Shown here in pieces: positions 16,308 through 25,281 of a stretch of 37,422 bases of DNA (the first letter of the stretch is position 1; every line of letters starts with the position of its first letter). Made by a program: the position numbers and the translations under genes. The notes beneath the pieces were generated by a model. That model saw nothing but the letters and a program-made list of their open reading frames with translations, had not been told where the DNA came from and made no database searches. Source of the stretch: Nostoc sp. JL34. Lineage in GTDB: Bacteria > Cyanobacteriota > Cyanobacteriia > Cyanobacteriales > Nostocaceae. The stretch covers positions 1-37,422 of the forward strand of contig NZ_JABXKQ010000072.1 in NCBI RefSeq assembly GCF_017114945.1. Reading direction: 5' to 3'.

Positions 16308-19300
16308 CTAAATATCTAGATCCAATCGCAGCAGTTGAACAACCCCGTGCAGACTTTATTCGCTATTTACTTACAGCTTACCCCCTACGTGACCCCCATC
16401 TCCGCTACGGTTTTAAGCAATTATTAGAGCAACCTGGAAACCTTTGGCAACATCCTTACCTCGAAGGTTCTCAGCCGTATAAATCAAGTCTTAGTATCAA
16501 TGATTTGGTCGAACAAGGGGTTTTACACCCTGATATGGCAACACTATTTATACCTAGTAGCCGTCGGTTGTACGAACATCAAGAAAAAGCTATCCGCGCA
16601 GTTGTGGAACAACAGCAAAATATAGTCGTTGCGACTGGTACAGGTTCGGGAAAAACTGAGTGTTTCCTGACACCCATGCTCGATATGCTGATGAAAGAAG
16701 GAGATAATTTATCGATCGCTGGAGTGCGGGTGCTAATTTTATACCCGATGAACGCTCTGGTAAATGACCAAGTTAAACGTCTGCGGCAATTATTATGTCG
16801 CCAAAAGACGACAAACAAAACTAAATTTGGATTCTACACCAGTCGCACCGAAAAAGACAGAGGTAAAGCAATAGAGTCATTAAGAGAAGAATTTGCAGCT
16901 TACGATCCAGAAGAACTGCGGCAATTATTTACCTTGGCTGAAATAGAATCTATAAAAGATGAAGAATTAATTGATAAAGCTATTGAAAAAACTAGCCAAG
17001 TGCAATTACTCTCAAGAGAAGAAATGTGGGAAGCACCACCCCATATTTTAATTACCAACTACTCCATGCTGGAGCATATGTTGATTCGACCCAAGGAGCG
17101 AGAAAAAATTTTTGAGGCTTCAGTAAATACTTTCAAAATGTTAGTAGTAGATGAAGCTCACACCTATGATGGTGCTAAGGGTAGTGAAGTTTCCATGCTG
17201 TTGGAGCGTTTTAAAGCTTCCGTAGGTGTGGAACAAAAAGGTAAAATTCGCTGCATCGCTACCAGTGCCAGCTTAGGAGATGCTTCGGTTGATGATAAAG
17301 TTATCGCATTTGCAGGAGAGTTTTTTGGTGAAACTTTTAGTCAAGTAATTCGCGGTCAGCGTCTCAATGCCAAAGACCGATTAGGCAAACCTTATACCCT
17401 ACCTGCTGCACTTACTAATGAAGAAATTATACAATATTTAAGTATTATTGAATTACCACAACAAGGTTCTCCAATTAGTTCTTGGTTTGACCCACTGAGC
17501 GCTATTGTACCCGAACAACAACTAAAATTAGCTGAGTCGCAAGCTGATAGCGATATCCACAAATTCCTCTGGTTTGCTCTCAAGGGACATCCCTTAATAC
17601 ATAGACTGATTAACATACTTTGTCGCGAACCTAAACCTTGGGAAGAAATAGTTCGCTCTACAGAATTATGGGGTGTAAATCTGCCAATTAAATTAGATGG
17701 TAGCGTTGATGATACAGATGCAGAAGTTGCACTAGCTCATTTGCTGCAAATAGGTACTCTCGCTCGTGCAAATCCAGATGATTTACCTTTACTTCCTGTG
17801 AGATTGCATCTTTTATTTCGCAGTTTAGAGGGACTTTATGCCTGTATTAATCCCAAATGTTCGGGAGCAGCGCACGACCCAATTTATTCAGACCGTGAAG
17901 TACGATATGGGCAACTTTATTTGAATGAGAAAAAAACCTGTGAATGCTGTGGTTCGCCTGTATTAGAATTGGGTAGTTGTTCCCAATGTGGTCAGGGTTA
18001 TGTATTTACTCAACGTCAAGATTCGGGAGAACTAGAATCTCTACCCAGATCAATTCAAGCATTAAAGGATAATACCAAGATTTACACTTTGACTTCTGGC
18101 AATTTAGACAGTGTAACAGAAGAAGAGGAAATGGGTGAAGATGAAGAGGAACAAGAATCAACAACACTAAAAACTTTTAAATTTGTTGAACTTCAGAAGC
18201 ATGGCTGGATTGGTAAACTTCCAGATGAAGCGTTTACAAACAAAGTAACACCAGAAAATGAATTTATTTTAGCATGGCATCGCCAAAAAAATGATGAGGA
18301 TAAAGGCGGTTGTTATTTAAAAAAATGTGCTGCTTGTGGTGCTGGAACTGGGCGCACTACTCTAGCAATTAATCGATTTGTGACTTATACAGATGGCCCA
18401 TTAGAGGCGATGCTTGATAGTCTCTTTGAACTACTACCAGAAACAGAAAAGACTGATAAAAACTCTTCAAAGCGGAAAATACTTACCTTTTCCGATGGTC
18501 GTCAAGATGCAGCCTTTTTTGCCTCTGACTATCAACGTACCCATACCGAAATGCTATACCGCCAGATGCTTTGGCAAGCATTTAACCAGGTAAAAAATAC
18601 TGAAGGTATTACATCTGTTAATCAAGTAATTCACCAACTGAAAGCAGACTTTTTAGAATTTTATATTCCTCACCCTGACCGAAAATCTGATGTAAATTAT
18701 AAAAGCTACCGTCCTAACGATCCAGAAGAGGAACCTAAAGATAGAAAAAATAAAATAGATGCGGAAGATTTAGCTCAGAAACGAGCTAAGGAAATATTAG
18801 TTAAAGAATTTGCTCTTTATTTTAACCGTCGTTTAACCTTAGAAGCATTTGCATTGTTAACTTGTCATATAGAATTGGAGAAGCATTTAATAGAGTCAGT
18901 TGCTGGTAAATTTGAAATCAGCAATGATGAGGCGCAGATTTTCTTGACAGTGATTACTGACATCATCCGTCGCACAGGAATTGTTAGCATTGAAGGCTCA
19001 TCCAGCTACTTTCAAGAAACCGGAGGCGATGGCCGCCGTCCCGAAATGATAGATGCTCAGGGTAAGTCTAAAAATTACCTATTTCTAGAAAAGTCAGATG
19101 ATGACACAAAAAAATATAAAGACTCTCCCTCTTTTATGCCTTGGAAACAAGGAAAGGTGAGAAAACCACCAAATCGCTTGGGTTGGTACTTCTTACAAAT
19201 ATTTGGCGAAGAGGAACTTCCTAGTAAAGAAGATTTTATATGGCTTTTCCGGCAACTTCAAGACTTTGGCTTACTTGTTTCAGCTAAAAAGGGATTTCAA

Positions 19301-22300
19301 CTCAACTGGGGACTGTTAAATATTTTTGAGACGCGGCAAGATTGGTACAAATGTAATTGCTGCCAGCAGATTTTTCATGTTCCAAGTTTATCAAAAATCA
19401 TTCTTGGAAAACTTAGCGTTCAAAGATGTTCGGCTTATAAATGTGGTGGTACTCTTGAGCCTTACACACCTGAAAAAATTGAACAAACCTCTGCCGAACA
19501 TTACCAGCAGTATTTAATTAAACAACGCTTACCCTTGCCACTGCGATCGCAAGAACATACAGCACAGCTAGGTGTTGCGGAACTAGAAAAACGCGAAAAT
19601 CGTTTTCGCCAAGGTCGCATCAATATGCTCAGTTGTTCGACAACCTTAGAAATGGGTGTAGATATTGGTGAGTTGCAAGCGGTGGTTCTTCGCAATTTTC
19701 CTCCCCATGTTAGCAACTACCAGCAACGAGCAGGACGCGCTGGACGACGCACAGATGGTGTAGCTATTACTTTAATGTATGGGCAACGCCGTCCCCACGA
19801 CCGCTTTTATTTTGAGCAACCAAAAGAGTTAATTGCTGGTAGCAATCAAATTCCCAAGCTTGATTCTGCTAACTTCCAAATACAGCAGCGTCACATTCAT
19901 GCTGAGTTACTAGCTGCATTTTTACGAAAAAACTGGAATCTCAGTGCAGAAGAAATAAAAATAGCAGAGTTTTTGGATTTACCACTAGAAAATCCTGCTT
20001 CCTCTGAAAATTTCACTCCTGCTGCTGAAGCCAAGATTTGTAAGTTAAAACAATGGCTAAATAGCGATGAAGCAGCAGAGCTAACCGCGCAGTGGCTAAC
20101 TCGGTTAGGTAGCTTTGAAAGTCAAGCAGCTATAGTGCTGAGAGGCTTTAAAGATGGGATTGAAGATTTTCAAGAGCAGCAACTTCAAGATTGGAATAGT
20201 TTAGCGGAAGATATGCTTGAACTACGAAACCGCATTACCGATCCATCTGAAACAAAAAATTTAGAGAAAATCGCCAGACTCATCGCTGGGACAAAGCGCG
20301 AACTTGATAAAATTGGCTCTCGTCGCCTACACAACGAACTAGCGCAAGCCAGTATCCTACCAATTTATGGTTTTCCTATTGACGTAGTTCGCCTTTTGAC
20401 CGGGGAAAGCAATGAGTATAATTCGGCACAAGGGAAACATCGACTAGAACGCGATCGCCGACTTGCTCTTGGTGAATATGCTCCAGACCAAGAAATAATA
20501 GTAGATGACCGAATGTACAAAAGTGTTGGCATTCTCAAACCAACAGAATTAGAACAAAAATTTTATTGGGTTTGCCAAAATTGCAATCATTTTTTAGATG
20601 CTAATACGGGAGATGAACTAGTAGAATCCTGTCCCGTCTGCGGTGATGAGCCATCCTCACCTGCGGCTAAAAAAATGAAACTTTACAAGGTTCCCAAAGC
20701 ATTTACAACTGATTGGGAAAAGCTTCCAGAAGTCACCCCCTATATCAAACCGCAGCGTCAACCAGTATCTCAGATTTTCTTGATAAATGATGGGGATTTA
20801 TCAGAAACCTTACCACCACAATTGGGTTTGTATACTCTTACTGTTAGCAAAGGTGGAAATTTCTTTTTAGCTAATCAAGGTTCCTATGGTAAAGACAAAG
20901 GGTTTGATAGAAAAGGATTTGCAATTTGTACTACCTGTGGACGCGATTTGAGCGATTTATTACCCAAAGGAGAACCGAAAAAAAGCCGAGGTAAAAAAGG
21001 AGCCAATAAAAACTCTGCAACTAGCCAACAATCATCGCAAATTCCTCATACTCATCCCAGAACAGGAAAACCATGTTCTGGCCGCTATACATTGATGCAT
21101 TTGGGACATGAATTTTGTAGCGATTTGCTAAAAATTGTCTTTGATTCCAAAACTGAACCTACACCCCTGTTCGGCGAAGATGGAGAACGCGAAGATGACG
21201 GCGAAATTTTTACCAATACAAAAAATCGCAACCGAGGTTTAGAATTTTGGCGTTCTCTCACTTATGCATTGTTAGCAGCAGCAGCCCAAGTAATTGACGT
21301 ACCGCGTACAGAATTAGATGGGCTGTTTACGCCTCGTTCGGACAAACGCGCTAACATTATTATTTATGACAATGTGCCTGGAGGGGCAGGGTACAGCCGT
21401 CGCGTTGCCGAACGCTTTGATGAAGTTTTAAAGACAGCATTAAAAATAGTTTCATCATGCAACTGTGCAACTAGTTGTTATGACTGTTTGCAAACTTACT
21501 CAAATCAGCCATTTCACAACCAATTTAACCGTCATTTAGTGGCAGATTTTCTTATACCGATAGTTGAGCAAGTCAGTCCAGATGAAGAATTACAAAAATT
21601 TGCTCCCAACTCTAACAGAATAAGTTTGTCTCTCATCGCAGATATTTTACCAGCAATTTGCCGAGCGGCTGCACCAGATACTTTAATTTATTTACCCAAA
21701 CTAACCGATGAGTTTGGTTTAAATAAAGGTTCAAATTTGCCTTGGTTAAATCTGCTTACAGATGCAGTTTACTCTATGAGACTGATTAATAAGCCACTTG
21801 AATTAATAGTAAACCATTTGCCAGACCCGAATACACTTTCAGATGCTTCTTTAGATCAACGAAATCACCTCAAGGTTTGGCGAAAACGCTTACAACAGTT
21901 GATAGACCAAGGTTTAGTAAAACTTTACCAGGTCTGTGCTGAAAATTTACATCAGGATGTCCCAACTCTCTGTTTCAATAGCAACCAAAGTAATCGTATT
22001 GCACTGTCATTGCAGCAATTCTCAAACAATGAACCATCAACATGGTTTCAAACCCGAAGCCCAGAAGGTGTTAAAACAGTTATTAGTCGGTTAGAAAAAT
22101 TACGCCAGGAAGCAAGACTTGTTCAAGCATCTGAGTTAGAAGATATAAACACTACCGTAATCTTCTTAAACCCTTCTGAGAAGGAATGGCGCGGCGACTT
22201 CAGCATGTCAGAACTTAGAAATAAACTGAGATTAGAGGCTGCTTTATCTGGAAGCGAGGTGACGAAGATTATCTACCGCGATCGCTATCTGAGGGAAGAA

Positions 22301-22660
22301 GGGGCTTCCATTTTAGTTGAATTATTAAAATGGGGTGGATTTGATACTCAATCTCATGTCGAAATTCTCACAACTGAAGATAAGGATGCTAAGAACGCTT
22401 TTACCATAGAGAAAGAGCTTAAAAAAATATTTGTTCAACTCCAACCGAATGAAAATAATTTGTCGATTCGAGTTAAACGCTCAGTTGATTTCAAACAATG
22501 GAGTCACCTTATTCCTCACGGTCGCGTTCTGGAAATCTACCGACAAGACGGACTGCATTATCAAGTGATTTTTGACATCGGGATGACCTTTTTAGCAAGA
22601 GAGCGCGGAAAATATCGTGTTAAATTTACTACTTATGTAGTAGTTGAGAAAACCATTTAA
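16304..22660 (+). CDS. Giant DEAD/DEAH helicase with DUF1998 and PLD-like C-terminus (Druantia DruE-like candidate)
   Basis: The 2118-residue protein has a superfamily 2 helicase core: Walker A GTGSGKT near residue 110, DEAH at 283-286, and motif VI QRAGRAGRR at about 1140. Between the two RecA lobes lies a long insert with zinc-type Cys pairs (CECCGSP...CSQCGQG, about 540-570; CAACGAG near 680). Near 1718 the CNCATSCYDC cluster marks a DUF1998 region. The last 200 residues (IIYRDRYLREEG...IPHGRVLEIYRQ) resemble phospholipase-D-like MIT_C domains; confidence there is moderate. Size and order recall DruE of Druantia defence systems, but the companion is unlike a Dru protein that I can name. 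Start is fixed by the ATGA overlap. A DNA-translocating defence role is inference. Confidence 0.75.
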   Translation: MTKYLDPIAAVEQPRADFIRYLLTAYPLRDPHLRYGFKQLLEQPGNLWQHPYLEGSQPYKSSLSINDLVEQGVLHPDMATLFIPSSRRLYEHQEKAIRAVVEQQQNIVVATGTGSGKTECFLTPMLDMLMKEGDNLSIAGVRVLILYPMNALVNDQVKRLRQLLCRQKTTNKTKFGFYTSRTEKDRGKAIESLREEFAAYDPEELRQLFTLAEIESIKDEELIDKAIEKTSQVQLLSREEMWEAPPHILITNYSMLEHMLIRPKEREKIFEASVNTFKMLVVDEAHTYDGAKGSEVSMLLERFKASVGVEQKGKIRCIATSASLGDASVDDKVIAFAGEFFGETFSQVIRGQRLNAKDRLGKPYTLPAALTNEEIIQYLSIIELPQQGSPISSWFDPLSAIVPEQQLKLAESQADSDIHKFLWFALKGHPLIHRLINILCREPKPWEEIVRSTELWGVNLPIKLDGSVDDTDAEVALAHLLQIGTLARANPDDLPLLPVRLHLLFRSLEGLYACINPKCSGAAHDPIYSDREVRYGQLYLNEKKTCECCGSPVLELGSCSQCGQGYVFTQRQDSGELESLPRSIQALKDNTKIYTLTSGNLDSVTEEEEMGEDEEEQESTTLKTFKFVELQKHGWIGKLPDEAFTNKVTPENEFILAWHRQKNDEDKGGCYLKKCAACGAGTGRTTLAINRFVTYTDGPLEAMLDSLFELLPETEKTDKNSSKRKILTFSDGRQDAAFFASDYQRTHTEMLYRQMLWQAFNQVKNTEGITSVNQVIHQLKADFLEFYIPHPDRKSDVNYKSYRPNDPEEEPKDRKNKIDAEDLAQKRAKEILVKEFALYFNRRLTLEAFALLTCHIELEKHLIESVAGKFEISNDEAQIFLTVITDIIRRTGIVSIEGSSSYFQETGGDGRRPEMIDAQGKSKNYLFLEKSDDDTKKYKDSPSFMPWKQGKVRKPPNRLGWYFLQIFGEEELPSKEDFIWLFRQLQDFGLLVSAKKGFQLNWGLLNIFETRQDWYKCNCCQQIFHVPSLSKIILGKLSVQRCSAYKCGGTLEPYTPEKIEQTSAEHYQQYLIKQRLPLPLRSQEHTAQLGVAELEKRENRFRQGRINMLSCSTTLEMGVDIGELQAVVLRNFPPHVSNYQQRAGRAGRRTDGVAITLMYGQRRPHDRFYFEQPKELIAGSNQIPKLDSANFQIQQRHIHAELLAAFLRKNWNLSAEEIKIAEFLDLPLENPASSENFTPAAEAKICKLKQWLNSDEAAELTAQWLTRLGSFESQAAIVLRGFKDGIEDFQEQQLQDWNSLAEDMLELRNRITDPSETKNLEKIARLIAGTKRELDKIGSRRLHNELAQASILPIYGFPIDVVRLLTGESNEYNSAQGKHRLERDRRLALGEYAPDQEIIVDDRMYKSVGILKPTELEQKFYWVCQNCNHFLDANTGDELVESCPVCGDEPSSPAAKKMKLYKVPKAFTTDWEKLPEVTPYIKPQRQPVSQIFLINDGDLSETLPPQLGLYTLTVSKGGNFFLANQGSYGKDKGFDRKGFAICTTCGRDLSDLLPKGEPKKSRGKKGANKNSATSQQSSQIPHTHPRTGKPCSGRYTLMHLGHEFCSDLLKIVFDSKTEPTPLFGEDGEREDDGEIFTNTKNRNRGLEFWRSLTYALLAAAAQVIDVPRTELDGLFTPRSDKRANIIIYDNVPGGAGYSRRVAERFDEVLKTALKIVSSCNCATSCYDCLQTYSNQPFHNQFNRHLVADFLIPIVEQVSPDEELQKFAPNSNRISLSLIADILPAICRAAAPDTLIYLPKLTDEFGLNKGSNLPWLNLLTDAVYSMRLINKPLELIVNHLPDPNTLSDASLDQRNHLKVWRKRLQQLIDQGLVKLYQVCAENLHQDVPTLCFNSNQSNRIALSLQQFSNNEPSTWFQTRSPEGVKTVISRLEKLRQEARLVQASELEDINTTVIFLNPSEKEWRGDFSMSELRNKLRLEAALSGSEVTKIIYRDRYLREEGASILVELLKWGGFDTQSHVEILTTEDKDAKNAFTIEKELKKIFVQLQPNENNLSIRVKRSVDFKQWSHLIPHGRVLEIYRQDGLHYQVIFDIGMTFLARERGKYRVKFTTYVVVEKTI

Positions 22661-22864
22661 AATTTGAGGATGGCGAAGAATTGGCGTTGCACAATAGAGG
22701 GCTGTATTATCCATAAATTTCACTTTTACTAAATTAAAGGAACCATACACTTAACCCAGTTTTTGGTTAGACTGGGACTCACATCCCATCTATTGCATTT
22801 TCTTACCTCAGTGTTAGCCTCATGGGTGCGACCTCGCAACAGGAGTAGAAAGCATTAGCACTTA

Positions 22865-22909
22865 AAACGCTTGTGGTAATACACTTTTAACTTAAACACA
22901 CAAGCGTTT
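22865..22909 (+). terminator. Hairpin after the giant helicase operon
   Basis: AAACGCTTGTG (22865-22875) pairs with CACAAGCGTTT (22899-22909) around a 23-base loop. Only a short mixed T stretch follows, so it may be an inefficient terminator or a structured RNA. It lies 205 bases beyond the helicase stop. Confidence 0.35.
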
Positions 22910-23081
22910 CTTACTTTTAACATAATCGCTTAGCTAGACTTCAGTTAGACGAAAGGCATTGAGCCGAGATCCGCTATCAGAACCGCGCGAAAATGAATGG
23001 AAATACTTTATTTTATGGCGTAATTTAAATCTGTGGTGGAGAGTAATTGCCTCATAAACAACGATTTGTAAATAAGTTTTG

Positions 23082-23095
23082 AGGCTAACGCCTCA
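23082..23095 (+). repeat. Short palindromic repeat GAGGCTAACGCCTC
   Basis: A near copy of the repeat at 6437-6450, here directly upstream of the DUF5895-like gene. Confidence 0.6.
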
Positions 23096-23125
23096 TGCCT
23101 TGGGCAATCATATTTATGTAGTCCA

Positions 23126-24232
23126 ATGGTTAAATCTAGGGTTTCAAACAACTCTAATCGCTCCAATCAATCTACTGCCAAAACTGCTGCTTCTAATCCC
23201 AAAGTTAATACCAAAGCTCAAGCAGTCAATAAGAAAGCTCCTAACACTCAATTGTCAGACCTTGATATTGACGATATTGACCCAGAACTTCTCAGCGACA
23301 GTTATAACCAAGTTAGACGACCGTTACTGCCTTACGGCATTGTCGTTAATGACAAACCCGCTGGACTTCTGATTCCAGAAGATCAGCTAGAAAAGGCTGG
23401 CTGGCTTGATATACCTGATGAAAACGACCTAACTATTGTCACCCTAACTGAAGATGTTACTGGACTCTTAATTACTCAAGCACGGTTACTAGTTTTAGCT
23501 TTTGTACCAGAGTATATCCGTTATAAATCAGATGTTGAAGACTTGGGTGGTTCTTTTGTTGGGCTTTATGATGAATACAAGCATAACCTTGACAAGAAAA
23601 CAATGGATGTGTGTTCAGAACATGCACTGGTGTTTCTAGATGAGGATAATCAACCCCTGCATACTACTCCTGTCGTTGTCCGCTTTAAGAATGTAGCTCT
23701 CTGGAGTTTTAAGTCGGTGCGTGAGGAGTTTTACCGTTCTTTGGAGAAAACCTTTGCTGACTATTTCCAAGTGCCATTTAGTGGCAAAAACGATAGGTGG
23801 CGTAGCTTAGGTGTGCTGTCAGTCGAGTTCAAAGCTGTCAAAGAGGGCGAAGGTAAGAATAAACACGACTGTTGTAAGACTGTAGACTATACTAAACCCA
23901 CCGTTGAAAATCTGTCTCAATTTTATTTAGGTCAGCCCACAGCTAAAGCCTTAATTTGGCAACAACATGATGCGATCGCTGGTTTTAATGAACCTCAATC
24001 CCTACCTGCTTTACCGGGAGAATCGGTATCTGTAGACGTGGAAGTATTGCCACCAAATAATAATAGGAACAAAATTCAAAGCGTTCGTAAATCCAAACCA
24101 GCGACCAAGCCACCTCGCAAAATTCAACTTATTGACGATGATGACTTCCTCGATGAAACCGACGATTTGGAAGCTGAGTTAGACGATGATGATTTTGAGG
24201 AGGAAGACGATGAACTGGATGATGAGGAATAG
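23126..24232 (+). CDS. DUF5895-like plasmid protein with acidic C-terminal tail
   Basis: The 368-residue protein has a Ser/Lys/Asn-rich N-terminus, a folded middle (RRPLLPYGIVVNDKPAGLLI, ARLLVLAFVPEYIRY, and PVVVRFKNVALWSFKSVREEF), a Lys/Pro-rich linker, and a strongly acidic tail (long D/E run to the end). From memory the middle matches DUF5895, a family common on cyanobacterial plasmids. The acidic tail on a basic linker recalls single-stranded-DNA-binding proteins, suggesting a role in plasmid DNA metabolism, which I infer only. No good ribosome site precedes ATG 23126. It is convergent with the minus-strand gene ending at 24550. Confidence 0.65.
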   Translation: MVKSRVSNNSNRSNQSTAKTAASNPKVNTKAQAVNKKAPNTQLSDLDIDDIDPELLSDSYNQVRRPLLPYGIVVNDKPAGLLIPEDQLEKAGWLDIPDENDLTIVTLTEDVTGLLITQARLLVLAFVPEYIRYKSDVEDLGGSFVGLYDEYKHNLDKKTMDVCSEHALVFLDEDNQPLHTTPVVVRFKNVALWSFKSVREEFYRSLEKTFADYFQVPFSGKNDRWRSLGVLSVEFKAVKEGEGKNKHDCCKTVDYTKPTVENLSQFYLGQPTAKALIWQQHDAIAGFNEPQSLPALPGESVSVDVEVLPPNNNRNKIQSVRKSKPATKPPRKIQLIDDDDFLDETDDLEAELDDDDFEEEDDELDDEE

Positions 24233-24281
24233 TCCAATGCAACTATAGCGTCTGTGCTGGTAAACAACCCAGTACTCAGTG

Positions 24282-24315
24282 CTGAGTCCTGAGTCCTGAG
24301 TCCTGAGTCCTGAGT
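24282..24315 (+). repeat. Heptamer tandem repeat (CTGAGTC)n
   Basis: Four full CTGAGTC units and one 6-base partial unit run from 24282 to 24315. Short tandem heptamers of this kind are well known in heterocystous cyanobacteria and vary in copy number. It is non-coding. Confidence 0.9.
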
Positions 24316-24486
24316 AGATTAAAAGTCACTGAGTACTTATGTACTTGGTATATGCCCCGCACAGCATCCACTTGTGGGCGGCCAAGTTTTAACTCAGCAC
24401 GAGCTAAACGCCCCGCTATCCATGTACAGCACTCTTCATCCACCACTGACCTAGATACCGATTTAATGGGAATTTCCTAGAGGTTT

Positions 24487-24537
24487 TAGAATAAAACTCT
24501 GCCGTAGCTAAGATGACTATGGCAGAGTTTTATTCTA
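24487..24537. terminator. Strong bidirectional terminator with perfect 17-bp stem
   Basis: A 17-bp arm at 24487-24503 (TAGAATAAAACTCTGCC) is perfectly complementary to 24521-24537 (GGCAGAGTTTTATTCTA), with a 17-base loop that can pair further. Both sides provide a run of T on their own transcript. It separates the convergent genes ending at 24232 and 24550. Confidence 0.85.
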
Positions 24538-24549
24538 GATTTTGAGTTA

Positions 24550-25278
24550 TCAACTTTGGAATTTTTTACCAGTAGTGAAAAGCTGACTATCAGCAAGTTG
24601 ATAGTCGTTGCCATTGAAACAAAAATTCAATTGGCGTAGCTGCTCTTGCTCGGTTTGCAGTACCCTAATGCACGGTAATGCCTGACCTCGGTTCTCTCCC
24701 ACTGACAACAAATGCTTACCTGGTGGCAGATTGGAATTCAAGTAACTCAAGAATACCTGAGTAATTGGTTTGTCATTTCTGAGCCAGTAACCAGTATACA
24801 GACATCCCAATGCACCACAGACATCAGGCGTATTCAAGTTGAAAACTGCGAACCTGCCGTCTTTTCCTTCCACACTCCAAGCCAGTATATTTTTAGCAGA
24901 TACTTTGGCATTCAACTCTGTATTTTCTACAATCACCTGTTCAACGACTGTAGCAGGCACAACATTAGCAGCTTTGTTCCAAGTAACGGTTGCCGCATTT
25001 AAGCTACAGCCCCCTAAGCTCATGAGAATCGACAGCAACAAAAAGATGCCCAAACCAATGCGAAACCAATGAATCCAGTAGCGTACCCTCATAGTCGGTG
25101 CTGGTAATTGATATGCAGTTGCCTTCAGTGGTTGAGACTGAGTAGGGGAGGCGGAGTCAGAATAAACTCCCTTTCCTTCCCCTGTTTGCCCAAAGTGTAT
25201 TTTTGAATTGGTATCAGTATCCAGTATTTCTTTTATCTCATGGGGTGAAGTAATAGAAGTTTTAGATAAATCTGTCAT
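24550..25278 (-). CDS. Membrane-anchored hypothetical protein of the conjugation-like cluster
   Basis: The 242-residue protein has about 65 cytoplasmic, Ser/Thr/Gln-rich residues, a membrane segment (IHWFRIGLGIFLLLSILMSL, about 69-88), and a Cys just after it (LGGC) like a lipobox. The C-terminal domain lies outside and has paired Cys (CGALGCLY; ALPCIRV; NFCF). The long N-terminus argues against a simple lipoprotein, so a bitopic envelope protein is more likely. I recognise no family. It follows the transglycosylase-like gene by 3 bases, so the two are one operon and may belong to a transfer channel. Confidence 0.55.
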   Translation of the reverse strand: MTDLSKTSITSPHEIKEILDTDTNSKIHFGQTGEGKGVYSDSASPTQSQPLKATAYQLPAPTMRVRYWIHWFRIGLGIFLLLSILMSLGGCSLNAATVTWNKAANVVPATVVEQVIVENTELNAKVSAKNILAWSVEGKDGRFAVFNLNTPDVCGALGCLYTGYWLRNDKPITQVFLSYLNSNLPPGKHLLSVGENRGQALPCIRVLQTEQEQLRQLNFCFNGNDYQLADSQLFTTGKKFQS

Positions 25279-25281
25279 CCT

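Larger units (their letters stand above)
22661..23125. other. 465-base intergenic stretch with hairpin and short repeat
   Basis: It contains an 11-bp inverted repeat (22865-22875 with 22899-22909) and the short palindrome at 23082-23095. No gene is supported. A plus-strand frame at 23079-23372 is a shadow of the following gene. Confidence 0.5.
24233..24549. other. 317-base convergent spacer
   Basis: It holds the heptamer repeat and a bidirectional terminator. I see nothing else in 24316-24480. Confidence 0.6.

Noticed and set aside
24282..24315. CRISPR-like array
   Set aside because: The heptamers are tandem without spacers, so this is a short tandem repeat and not a CRISPR array; no cas genes lie in the window.
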